A stretch of DNA of 64,000 bases, taken from NCBI RefSeq assembly GCF_014529535.1, contig NW_023503941.1, positions 1,708,645 through 1,772,644 of the forward strand, given 5' to 3'. The notes below the pieces were generated by a model. That model was not told the origin of the DNA, made no database searches, and saw only the letters and a list, made by a program, of their open reading frames with translations. The position numbers and the translations under genes are program-made. The DNA is from Bradysia coprophila. Taxonomy: Eukaryota; Arthropoda; Insecta; Diptera; Sciaridae. Of the stretch, positions 11,454 through 21,371 are shown piece after piece; positions within the stretch are counted from its first letter, which is position 1; each line of letters starts with the position of its first letter.

Positions 11454-13498
11454 TTACTGTGAAGTTAGCCCGTGAGAGAGTTCCGCCCGTGAAAGTGAAC
11501 GCATCCACATTTCTCTCAAAACGCTCATTTTAAAACTTAATTTCTCTCTCAATGTTAACAGGAGATATTTGAGAGAGTTATATGTGATTTACCATTCGCA
11601 AAGAGAGAATTGTGTGGAGCAGCGTAATTATCATAGCTTGGAGTGCGGGAGGTACCGTGCTCAAATCCCGATGGGATTTTTTTTTATTTTATCGGTGAAA
11701 TTGTTATTATTGTAATTTGTACAACATTTTATTATCATTATAGTTAGCAGTGTCAATACGTAATGTGTATAGGAAATAAAACACAATAAGAAACTTCAGC
11801 CCGTGAAAATTTTCTTTTTAATTTTTGATCTTGTTCTTCAGAAGTGACTAGAAGGCAGCCTCGTACCCATGTCTTATTATACTCGTTTGAAAGCTTGTAC
11901 AACAAGACTTCAAAATCCAAAAGATTTCGTTGGTACGAGGCTGCCTTCCCAAGATACAGCTTCCAGAATTTTTTGTATGGAATGAATCTTTGTTCGGGAG
12001 CCACCAGAAGGCAGCCTCGTACCCATGTCTTATTATACTCGTTTGAAAGCTTGTGTCATAAGACAACTAAATTCAAAAGAACTAATGGGTACGAGGCTGC
12101 CTTCCCGAGTGATAGCTTCCAGAAATTTCTGTGTGGAAAAATTCCTTCATCTAGAACGACCAGAAGGCAGCCTCGTACCCATGTCTTATTATACTCGTTT
12201 GAAACCTTGTGTCATAAGACAACTAAATTCAAAAGAACTAATGGGTACGAGGCTGCCTTCCCGAGTTATAGCTTCCAGAAATTTCTGTGTGGAAAAATTC
12301 CTTCATCTAGAACGACAAGAAGGCAGCCTCGTACCCATGTCTTATTATACTCGTTTGAAAGCTTGTATAATAAGACAACTAGATCCAAAAGATCTAATGG
12401 GTACCAGGCTGCCTTCCCGAGTTATAGCTTCCAGAAATTTCTGTGTGGAAAAATTCCTTCATCTAGAACGACAAGAAGGCAGCCTCGTACCCATTAGTTC
12501 TTATGAATTTATTTGTCTTATGACACAAGCTTTCAAACGAGTATAATAAGACATGGGTACGAGGCTGCCTTCTGGTCGTTCTAGATGAAGGAATTTTTCC
12601 ACACAGAAATTTCTGGAAGCTATAACTAGGGAAGGCAGCCTCGTACCCATTAGATCTTTCGGATCTAGTTGTCTTATGATACAAGCTTTCAAACGAGTAT
12701 AATAAGACATGGGTACGAGGCTGCCTTCTGGTCGTTCCAGATGAAGGAATTTTTCCACACAGAAATTTCTGGAAGCTATAACTCGGGAAGGCAGCCTGGT
12801 ACCCATTAGATCTTTTGGATCTAGTTGTCTTATTATACAAGCTTTCAAACGAGTATAATAAGACATGGGTACGAGGCTGCCTTCTGGTGGCTCCCGAACA
12901 AAGATTCATTCCATACAAAAAATTCTGGAAGCTGTATCTTGGGAAGGCAGCCTCGTACCAACGAAATCTTTTGGATTTTGAAGTCTTGTTATACAAGCTT
13001 TCAAACGAGTATAATAAGACATGGGTACGAGGCTGCCTTCTGGTCACTTCTGAAGAACAAGAACAAAAATTAAAAAGAAAATTTTCACGGGCTGAAGTTT
13101 CTTATTGTGTTTTATTTCCTATACACATTACGTATTGACACTGCTAACTATAATGATAATAAAATGTTGTACAAATTACAATAATAACAATTTCACCGAT
13201 AAAATAAAAAAAAATCCCATCGGGATTTGAGCACGGTACCTCCCGCACTCCAAGCTATGATAATTACGCTGCTCCACACAATTCTCTCTTTGCGAATGGT
13301 AAATCACATATAACTCTGTCAAATATCTCCTGTTAACATTGAGAGAGAAATTAAATTTTAAAATGAGCGTTTTGAGAGAAATGTGGATGCGTTCACTTTC
13401 ACGGGCAGAACTCTCTCACCGGCTAACTCCTCATATCCTCCATATTGAGAACATACAGCAGTCGGTAGTGAATACCCCGTGGGCTAACTTCACAGTAA
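11454..13498. mobile_element. Foldback (long-inverted-repeat) element with 156-bp internal repeats
   Basis: The two halves are near-identical inverted arms of about 980 bp centred at 12445/12446. In the left arm the word GGCAGCCTCGTACCCAT starts at 11854, 12010, 12166, 12322 and 12478, exactly 156 bp apart. In the right arm its complement ends at 12569, 12725, 12881 and 13037, again 156 bp apart, and the pairs are exactly symmetric about the centre. Each unit is itself a hairpin, because the same word recurs inverted within it. The outer ends are TTACTGTGAAGTTAGCC (11454) and its complement ending 13498, flanked by GAAATTTA at 11446-11453 and 13501-13508, a possible 8-bp target duplication with a 2-bp offset. 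The right end carries about 60 extra bp. Frames that read through the repeats (up to 217 codons) have no known domain. Confidence 0.85.
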
Positions 13499-13986
13499 TT
13501 GAAATTTACTCGAATTATATGCAAAATACATTTCTGGCGCCCTAACTCACGGACCACTAACCCGATTTGAATAAACTTTTTTTTTTCTGGATCGGCATGA
13601 GCGGATTAAGGTTTCCAGCGCCACTGGCAAACGGAATCTAAGTGCCAATTTTTCTATTCGAAATTCGTATATAAATAAACGAACATTACTGCTTGTTCAA
13701 GACGAACGTTACGTTACGGAGAGTATTGAAATGGATGATAGTGTTAAGATAGAAGTGGAATAAATGTAATTGCGAGCTCAGCGAGTAATATATCACTACA
13801 AAAATTCTGATACATCTGAAAAGAAAATGCTGTTTTGATTATTGTGGTATAGCACTGGTACTGGTTTGAGTGAAAAGTTAAAAATTTTAGTTCGAGCTTT
13901 TTCTTTTTCATTTTTTCACTTCTTATTGCGCTTTGGCATTATTTTCGAGTAGTCAGCTTTCCTCAAACAATCGAGGACAAGATTTA

Positions 13987-14458
13987 TTAAGAAGGGCATA
14001 TCCCCGATATCTCAGAAAGTACTGAACTTTTTTTTCCCCCTGAAAGGTAGTGAAAAATTATGAATTTCGAATCCGACATAAATTTTAGGGAAATTAGCAT
14101 TATTCGGCGTATTCTCTTGAGGTATTTCAGTTTTTCGACAATATCTTCGGAACCATATGGCGGTAAGGCTCGGAAGCAGGTCAGGTCAACCTGAAACCTG
14201 AAGCAGGCCACCTGAACCTGAGTTGACCTGAAACCTGTTTTATTCAATTTTGACCTGACTTGATTGACCTGAAAACCTAATTTTGGAAAAACCTGAATTG
14301 ACCTGAAGAATACGATCGTTAAACCGAACTGGTGTGCAAACGTTATTTTGCACACCAGTTCGGATTAGCGATTGTAAATATGCCAGAACATAGAATTTAG
14401 CTTTTTCACTATGTAAAAGCTGCCTTAAAGATCTCTGAGATATCGGAGATATGCCCTC
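13987..14458. repeat. Inverted-repeat element with 'ACCTGA' repeats inside
   Basis: GGGCATATCCCCGATATCTC near 13995 is mirrored by GAGATATCGGAGATATGCCC near 14440. The interior holds a degenerate array of ACCTGAA/TTGACCTG words at 14175-14305. It is non-coding and abuts the next inverted repeat. Confidence 0.55.
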
Positions 14459-15555
14459 ACGGTGAGCTTGAAAAAAAATTTATTCGACCTCTCGTGGACA
14501 TGAAATGTTTTTAGTGGTTTTTGTAGAGGGCGGCACCACGAGTAAGAATAACATAACAAGAAAATATTTCGATGGGAAAATTTTTAACTAGATCGATTTT
14601 TCGTTTTTCTGTGCCCTGCAGGAAGCTTCGAAAACTGTTTGGACCCTACTGGTGACTTGTTTGATCACAAAAATATAGTTACTGTTTAGCCTGAGGTCTA
14701 AGCTTTACAGCGATACCAATCATGACATTCATGACTACCAACAAACATCTTTTATGAAGGAAAGTCATTCTGCTATGTCGATGTGAATTTTAAAGGCTGT
14801 ATCATACGTGGATTACTTTTTTTTTCTCTTATAAATTATTTTTAGTTATTTTACATAATTTAAGGGGTTAATAAAAGGTCGAAAGAAGATTTTTAACTCG
14901 AAATAGGTTTCTTTGTAAATTGCACACATGAGTAAACTGCATTATCTCGAGTCAAAAATTAACAAACCTTTCTTTTGTTTCGTTCGTAGTTTCTCCAATA
15001 GTCATTCTAAGCTAATTCTGCAACATTTTAGTTGTTTCCACTAAAAAATGAGACATTATACGAAGAAATTTGGGTGGTCGTTCAGGTGTACCAACAAAGA
15101 TTTTGTCAGAATGAAATTCAAGCTCATCCTTTGACCTTTTATTAACACCTTAAATTATGTTAATTAACTAAAAATACTTTTTAAGAGAAAATATAAGTAA
15201 TCCACGTATGATACAGCCTTTAAAATTCACATCGACATAGCAGAATGACTTTCCTTTATAAAAGATGTTTGTTGGTAGTCATGAATGTCATGATTGGTAT
15301 CGCTGTAAAGCTTAGACCTCAGGCTAAACAGTAACTATATTTTTGTGATCAAACAAGTCACCAGTAGGTTTCAAACAATTTTCGAAGCTTCCTGCAGGGC
15401 ACAGAAAAACGAAAAATCGATCTAATTAAAAATTTTCCCATCGAAATATTTTCTTGTTATGTTATTCCTACTCGTGCTGCCGCCCTCTACAAAAACCACT
15501 AAAAACATTTCATGTCCACGAGAGGTCAAATAAAAAAAATTTCAAGCTCACCGTG
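14459..15555. mobile_element. Inverted-repeat element, arms about 420 bp
   Basis: The left arm, 14459-14885, is repeated in inverse order at 15135-15555 with only scattered differences. Examples are CTGTGCCCTGCAGGAAGCTT against AAGCTTCCTGCAGGGCACAG, and GGCTGTATCATACGTGGATT against its complement. About 250 bp of unique spacer separates the arms. There is no coding content, so this is a non-autonomous foldback/MITE-like element. Confidence 0.8.
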
Positions 15556-16039
15556 CCCTTTAATGAGGTTGCCCTCGAAATGAAGATCAGATCAACACTC
15601 CATTCTGAACTAGTTCACGAGGTCCTTTTTTGCCACTTTACATAATGTGAGGAAGAACTATAGTTCTAAATATTTCATTTTAGACTTTTCGTAGCCCTTT
15701 GGAATTGATTTCGTCACACCAGAGTTTTGTTTTTGTAATTTTACCTTTAAAACTGAAATAAATGAAATGGAATGACCATTCATGGACTCATGCGCTTGTC
15801 AAAATAAGAATTGGGAACCACTTGCGTGCTGTGCTTTACGAAATTGTACAATGAGTATAGTTCATTCGCAAACTCTCTATAGGTTTGTGACTAATAAACA
15901 ATTTCTCTTCAGACAGTAATTGTCCACTCAGTGACTGAGCTCAGCGCCAAATTTTTCCATTTACATTTCTATCGTTTATGTTGGCGTAGATATCCCCCGG
16001 AAAATTCCTAAAGTTTGAGTTCGCAATTGATTTTATTAA

Positions 16040-16340
16040 ATGATGGTTTTTTGGAAAGCTTGAGTCAGAATGCTGCGTTGCGGGCTTTACGACCTGTTCT
16101 GGATGCCGAGATGTAAGTCAGAATTTGCATGGTTCCAGGAACTGATATTTTCTACATTATTTAATAATTAATATTAATTTGACGGTGTGAGGTGAACTCA
16201 AAGTTTAGAAGAAAAAAATTTAAGTCGAATTTTATCCCTAGAACTCGAACTAATTTAATTTTACTTTCTGTGCCATTAATTTTACATATAAATTGATTTT
16301 TTCCAGTTTATTTTCGGGCTGGATTTCGCCTGCAAACAGA
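16040..16340 (+). other. Inferred 5' untranslated exons of the terpene synthase gene
   Basis: A GAGAT|GTAAGT donor at 16112/16113 and a pyrimidine-rich TTTTTTCCAG acceptor ending at 16306 define an intron. The following exon, 16307-16353, ends in a CAA|GTAAGT donor and contains ATG at 16341. Only the reading that starts at this ATG matches the phase of the next terpene synthase exon, so the upstream part is taken as 5' UTR. The transcription start is not visible. This is splice-site inference without transcript evidence. Confidence 0.45.
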
Positions 16341-18345
16341 ATGTATTCTACAAGTAAGTTTATTTCAATTACAGTTAACCCCAATCAAAATTGACACGCA
16401 ACTTCCTTAACAGCTGTTTTTTACCTGGTCCATTGATACAATTTCACTGCCTTACTGTAGCTTCTGTCAAGTTTGACAGCTTAACATAAGAAAATTTTAT
16501 AATGGTTTATACGAGTTTAATAGGTCTGTTCCAAGTGCAAGTGCAAGAGTAATTTTAGTGCAATTAAATGTCAAATTTCATCCACCCACAGAGCCATAGG
16601 TTTGTTCCAAGGCCATATGAATTGTCAAATTTCATCCACAGAACCATAACCTCAATAATATCTCTGTGTAAATCACGTAGGCGACGTTGCTCGATTTGTA
16701 TAACATATCACGTAAGCGACGTTGCTATGGATGAAATTGTCGTTGTTCGGGTTGTCAAAGTTCGTGTTTTCAGTTACTTGGAACAAGCCTATAACCTCAA
16801 CGCTTTTGCGAACATTTTGTAAACAATATTTGTTTGGTTGTGGTTTGTGGATGAAATTTGACATTTCATTGTTTGCACTTGGAACAGACGGTGCTGAGGA
16901 ATTTCGCGCCGTGTCATTCACAATGAACCCCAAAGTGACATTTTCCTTATACAAAATGTTTCATTTTGTCAATTATTGTGAATGACGCGGCGCGAAATTC
17001 CTACCAGCCGAACAGACCTATAGTCAAGTCATACAGGCGCGTAACAGTGGTAAATCCTTACATACACGCATGTGAGGTTGTATAAGTGGACCAGCTGAAA
17101 ACCAGCTGAAGCAAATTGTCACACAAATTTGGTTCGAGTTGACTGTGTGACGTCTCATAATCTCGTTTTAATCCGTAAAATTAGTGTCCGAAGACAAAGA
17201 GCATAGATGTTATCAGATACCAAAATTCAATACTTTATTTACGTACCGTGCCAACCCGTTCGACAAGCAACTTCCTCGGGTGAACGAATGGATGGACTGG
17301 ATTTTTCAATTTTCTCTTCTATCTAAATGCCATTATGAACGACGGATACGCGAAGCTAGTATCATGACTACATCTTACATGTATCCTTTCTGCAAGGACA
17401 TCAATCGGTAAGTGATAAGCTAAATCGCCTCGCTTGCAGACATGTTATAGCTTGCTGAGCGACAACTATTTTCTGCAAAAAAAAAATCTTTTCATAGTTT
17501 CGAACGGTTGGTGAAGTGGTTGTCTTATTTGTTCGTTGGTGACGACCATGTAGAAATTGGCCGTACCAAAGAAGCTACACAGCAAATTACAAATCAAGCC
17601 ATCAACTGTATAAGGCGATTGGAAGCCATCCATGTCACTGGCGAAGAGCACAATGTTTCGCTACTTAATATCAGGCAGTTTATTGTGTGCACGTATCTTG
17701 TTGTCGAAGACATTTTGCTAGATATGAAAATGGAGCAGAGAAAACGATTCCTACAAGCGTGGCGGTCGTATTGCTTGGCGACCAGCAAAGAAAATGAACT
17801 AATCGAGATACAACTACTCGACCTGGATGTGATCGTCAAAGTAAGCTTCTTTTTGCTTGAAGAATCGATTTCGATAAATAGATGTTTGATTGAAGACTCG
17901 CCTGGAGAGCGGTGCAGTGAGAACGATAATCGCGTTAATCGAATACTCGGAGAAAATTCACATTTCCGATGAATTATGGTACGATGATCGGATTCAACGT
18001 TTAATGGATCTGTGTAATTATTGCGTCGTATTGATTAACGATGTGTACTCATTCGAGAAAGAGTTTCTCGATCAGGATAAGGACATGACCAAAATGGTGT
18101 GGAACATTGTCGGATTTCATGTGCTCAAGTACAATTGTTCCATTGAAGAGGCATTCGGAAGATCGTTAGATGTTATCAGGGAATATCAATCTGAATATAA
18201 AGAGCTGGCGGATAGTCTTATCAACGATCACAGTCTAGGCGCTGAATGCAAAAAGTTTGTCGATTGTGTGACTGCTGTAAATGCTGGTAATTTTGCTGTA
18301 TCATTACGCTGTAATAGGTATAATGACATTTACGAGACACAGTGA
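16341..18345 (+). CDS. Microbial-type class I terpene synthase, 4 exons, 342 aa
   Basis: Exons are 16341-16353, 17185-17407, 17498-17840 and 17896-18345. All have GT..AG junctions, and the phases agree. The first junction joins ACA-A to TG, making ATG (M5). The family ionises a prenyl diphosphate with Mg2+ and cyclises it in the cytosol. Every class I hallmark is present: an Asp-rich motif DDHVE at 94-98; a pyrophosphate-sensor Arg195 with Gly199-Ala200 as effector; the NSE triad NDVYSFEKE at 241-249; and an RY pair at 334-335. The Arg-to-NSE spacing (46) is the one known for bacterial selinadiene synthase. The length suits a single alpha-domain bacterial or fungal enzyme. Insect terpene synthases described from prenyltransferase ancestors lack the NSE triad, so this looks like an acquired gene. 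The introns and an AATAAA at 18381, 36 nt after the stop, show it is integrated. The start in the tiny first exon is the least certain part. Product and chain length cannot be read from sequence. Confidence 0.88.
16522..16890. mobile_element. Inverted-repeat element in terpene synthase intron 1
   Basis: AGGTCTGTTCCAAGTGCAA near 16522 and a CAAATTTCATCCAC block near 16573 are mirrored by GTGGATGAAATTTG near 16846 and TTGCACTTGGAACAGAC near 16873. A shorter pair (CACGTAGGCGACGTTGCT / CACGTAAGCGACGTTGCT) is repeated directly inside. It is non-coding. Confidence 0.65.
16897..17003. mobile_element. 107-bp palindromic MITE, copy 1 (terpene synthase intron 1)
   Basis: AGGAATTTCGCGCCGTGTCA at the left is mirrored by GCGGCGCGAAATTCCT at the right, with a second nested pair (CATTTTCCTTATACAAAATG). 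An almost identical element is at 39051-39156. Size, symmetry and dispersal indicate a MITE. Confidence 0.75.
17020..17125. repeat. Fragment of the CAGCTGAAGCAAATT repeat family
   Basis: GACCAGCTGAAAACCAGCTG followed by AAGCAAATT matches the end of the element at 40381-41096 and related pieces near 5570 and 46860-46990. Here it lies just upstream of the acceptor of terpene synthase exon 2. Confidence 0.45.
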
Positions 18346-18380
18346 AAAATGTAAGTTTCAATGAGCTAACATCGATGCTA

Positions 18381-18386
18381 AATAAA
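18381..18386 (+). promoter_or_regulatory. Poly(A) signal of the terpene synthase
   Basis: AATAAA lies 36 nt beyond the stop codon of the terpene synthase, on the same strand. Confidence 0.6.
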
Positions 18387-18389
18387 CGG

Positions 18390-19366
18390 ACAAACGTTCT
18401 TGTTATGTTGCGACAGTAAATTTAAGTTTGAATTTTGTTCGATGATCGGGAGAAAAACAGGTAAGAAAATTACACTTTTTGGGTTTCGGTAACCTGTCAA
18501 TTGTGTGCGGAAGATACAATTTCTATAATGAAGCTACTTTTGTGAGGATAGGCGCTGTTGCAAGCCAGGTGAACTATCCAAACATTTTCGGAAATAACTC
18601 CCAGCGGTGCAGCTTATAGCATCATGCAAAAAATAGGCTAAAATCAATCGTCCAAAACAAATACGCAAACAAATATTAAAACATTTTCGCTATGACTCGT
18701 GCCAGTACCCGCTATTTTACCTATAAACGTATCAAGAATTTCAACGCGTTACGTTTCACTCATGAAAATGAATCATTTTAATTTTTCCTCAGTAGCAACG
18801 CACTCCAAGCACAGCGACAAGAACCGATTTTCTTATTTTACTACTTATACTACTTATTTTGGTCCCCCTGATCATTTACTAGAAAAACTTTTTTTTAATT
18901 TTATGTTGAAAAGGTATGTGCCGCCCGAGCAGTTGTTGAGTAAAGCTTATTCACGTGTAGGGGATTTTTCAAGCATTTATAGTGTGGGAACATTTTCCAA
19001 TAGGTACAATGCGATTAGTCTCAACTTGTTGGGAAAGGCCCAAAGTCTATTTTGCTATTACGTCGAATTTGAAAAAAATTCACATTTTTGTAACGTTCGT
19101 CAACAATTATTTTTTTGTTAAATAGATCTGTTCGTTTGGTGAAACTGATGAGGGAAACGTGAGGAATGGTGGGGAAAAGTGTGCAAACTAATCGAAACCA
19201 ACTTCACAATTTCACATAGTAATGAATAAATGAGTGCGTCCAATTCTTTGAAATGAATGCAAGTGAACTAAGGGGAATTCCCTTAGAAGCAAAGTTGGTT
19301 GTCATTGGTTTGCACACAAAACCGAACCGTCGATCCTCACGCCAGCGGTCATTTTAGTGATCTATC
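18390..19366. other. Intergenic, no gene recognised
   Basis: A 140-codon frame at 18699-19121 has no ATG at its beginning, no recognisable domain and no splice context. I do not call it a gene. Confidence 0.4.
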
Positions 19367-19476
19367 CAACGCACTTTAAGCAAAAGTGATCATAGTCACA
19401 GCTGCCAAATGTAGTACCATTTTGTGTCAAGTTTCAGTATCCTATTTAGAGTGCCACTCATGCTTGAAGTGCGTTG
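19367..19476. mobile_element. MITE-like, family 'CAACGCACTTCAAGC', copy 2
   Basis: Starts CAACGCACTTTAAGCAAAAG and ends CATGCTTGAAGTGCGTTG. It shares the internal AGTTTCAGTAT-CTATTT block with copy 1. It is non-coding. Confidence 0.7.
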
Positions 19477-19748
19477 TTAAATCTCAATGGATGACGTTTT
19501 GGCAGCTGAAATAACCTTGTATCAGACAACACATTCAATCAACTCTATTGTTCAAATTCACCCGAAGTTTGGATCTTGTATTTTTGCGATCCGCTGAAAT
19601 TTTGCCTTAACTTTAGTCAGTATATTTTGCTATGATCAGTATTCTCTTTAGACTTGAGCAATACGCGAGAAAACTCTGTCCCACCTTTCATTGGCGTATT
19701 ATTTTCTTCAATTGGCGTACTATCATGCCCACACGTTAGTAAGCGGAT

Positions 19749-19978
19749 GTGACGCAGGTCCACTTCCAAAAAAGTTTAAAAATTTTTTTTTGGACAGCGG
19801 AACATATTAACAGCAACTTGTTGATTCCCCCTTGGCTGCAAATTTCTTTTTGTAAAATTTGGTTCCAAAAATTGTTTGGCCCAATTTTTTGTAGATAAAA
19901 CTTTTGCGTACAAGCGCAGAATACGTCACCCTCAGCGATATCAGTTACTGTGTAAGTAAGATAAAGGACTTGCGTCAC
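19749..19978. mobile_element. MITE-like, termini GTGACGCAGGTCC, copy 2
   Basis: Shortened relative of 2531-2841. Both ends and the CACCCTCAGCGATATCAGTT block are conserved, while the middle is reduced by about 80 bp. Confidence 0.65.
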
Positions 19979-20148
19979 ATTTACCCTTTAAAGCTTTTTT
20001 GACTGATTTCCTTATACTATTCACCAATAGAAAATAGCGGACTGTCCCAGTATTTGCTGTATTCCTCGGCAGTACTAAGAAGAAAGACATTTATAAAACG
20101 TTACACAAGTTTTTTCTTTTCATTTGTTTCCATTGTTTTGTTCCACAT

Positions 20149-20401
20149 GCATTCTAAATAGCCTCAATACGAACAACACACTCTACGGATAATAGCGGCA
20201 GAGTCGAAATTTTCCTTGATTTTTGCAAGTGGTTCCGGGTGGTTCCCGTGGTCCAATCGAAAAGTGATGTATGAACAAGTCGTCCATACATCATTTTGTC
20301 CAAAAAATTCAAATTCAGCCGATATAATTTTGGGTAATTTTGACTCTGCCGCTATTATCCGTAGTGTGTGTATTGTTCGTATTGAGGCTATTTAATGCAT
20401 T
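20149..20401. mobile_element. MITE-like inverted repeat, about 250 bp
   Basis: GCATTCTAAATAGCCTCAAT with CGGATAATAGCGGCAGAGTC at the left is mirrored by GACTCTGCCGCTATTATCCG with ATTGAGGCTATTTAATGCAT at the right. Arms are about 80 bp. It is non-coding. Confidence 0.75.
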
Positions 20402-20667
20402 CCATTACATAACATTCAGGGATTTAAACTTTGGAGAGGTCGCGCAGATCCTCATTATATTAAAGTAAAAGACTTGTTATGTTGTATCCGTGACGTTTGG
20501 CGTAATAATATTGCTGGAACAGTGTTGTGAAGCATTGGGTTTGTCATTACACTAACTACGAAAATTTTAATTTTCGCTTCCCGAGTGAGATGCGAAAGTT
20601 TAAAAATTCAACTCTCAGTAAGCCACGATATCACAAGAGGTGCGAATGTACTTTCGGTTCTCAAACG

Positions 20668-21130
20668 CAAGGTTCTGAAAGAACAGGTTAAGACACCCAC
20701 GAGGGCGGCTGACACACAAATTTTGACAAATTGGTTATTTGTGTACCTGTTTTGGACGATTGATTTTAGGCAATTTCGCGGATTGTAGGCCGAACGAAGT
20801 GATGCTTACAAGCGAAAGTGCCTTAAATCAACCGTCCCAAACAGGTGCTTATGTGAGTTTTCATGCAGAGGGCCGGAAACCCGAGAAAATTCGAAAAATT
20901 GCCCTCATTTTCGGCCCCGAAGCATGAAAAGATGCTATTTATTGAACATACTCATTACAGATTGTTTGAAATGTCAACTTGAAGAAAAAAAAATAGTTTT
21001 TATCAGGTTGACATTACAAACAATCTGTAATGAGTATGTTCAATAAATAGCATCTATTTGTCAAAATTTGTGTGTCACCGCCTTCCTGATCAACTCATAT
21101 GTGTCTTAACCTGTTCTTTCAGAACCTTGC
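20668..21130. mobile_element. MITE-like, termini AAGGTTCTGAAAGAACAGGT, copy 1
   Basis: The left end with GACACACAAATTTTGACAAA is mirrored at the right end (TTTGTCAAAATTTGTGTGTC and AACCTGTTCTTTCAGAACCTT). A nested, near-perfect hairpin at 20930-21058 has arms of about 55 bp around GATGCTATTTATTGAACATA. A related 235-bp copy lies at 35142-35376. Confidence 0.75.
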
Positions 21131-21339
21131 TCAAACGAAGATGCGAAAGTAAATGACAGCAACAACACGTGTTCCGTTTGGTGTCGTTGTGATGGCAGCC
21201 GCCCCCTGGACCCCCGCATATTTCAGCTTAATTTGGTAAATTTCATCAGTTTGAACGTGTTTAGGAAGCTCAAATTACAATTTTCGTAGTTCGTGTGATG
21301 AAAAATCTTTATAATCTTTATACTTTGATTTTAACAGCT

Positions 21340-21371
21340 GCTGTCGTGACAGACACTAGTGTCACGACAGC
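21340..21371. repeat. Perfect 12-bp-arm hairpin
   Basis: GCTGTCGTGACA and its exact complement flank GACACTAG. It is too short to classify. Confidence 0.6.

Noticed and set aside
12463..13047. 194-codon minus and 217-codon plus (11844-12497) frames in the foldback
   Set aside because: They are mirror images of one repeated 156-bp unit (52 codons per unit). There is no known domain, and the same frame appears in both arms.
16019..16353. Reading a separate protein across 16040-16112 and 16307-16353
   Set aside because: The frame is open and spliceable, but it ends in a phase that does not fit the next exon, and I recognise no family. A 5' UTR role is simpler.
17841..17917. Alternative acceptors for terpene synthase intron 3 (17881 and 17917)
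   Set aside because: Using 17881 gives a stop within four codons. Using 17917 shifts frame and deletes the sensor Arg. Only 17895 preserves phase and the R-x3-G motif.
18699..19121. 140-codon plus-strand frame after the terpene synthase
   Set aside because: It begins at GTG, has no recognisable domain and no splice or poly(A) context. It lies beyond the terpene synthase poly(A) signal.
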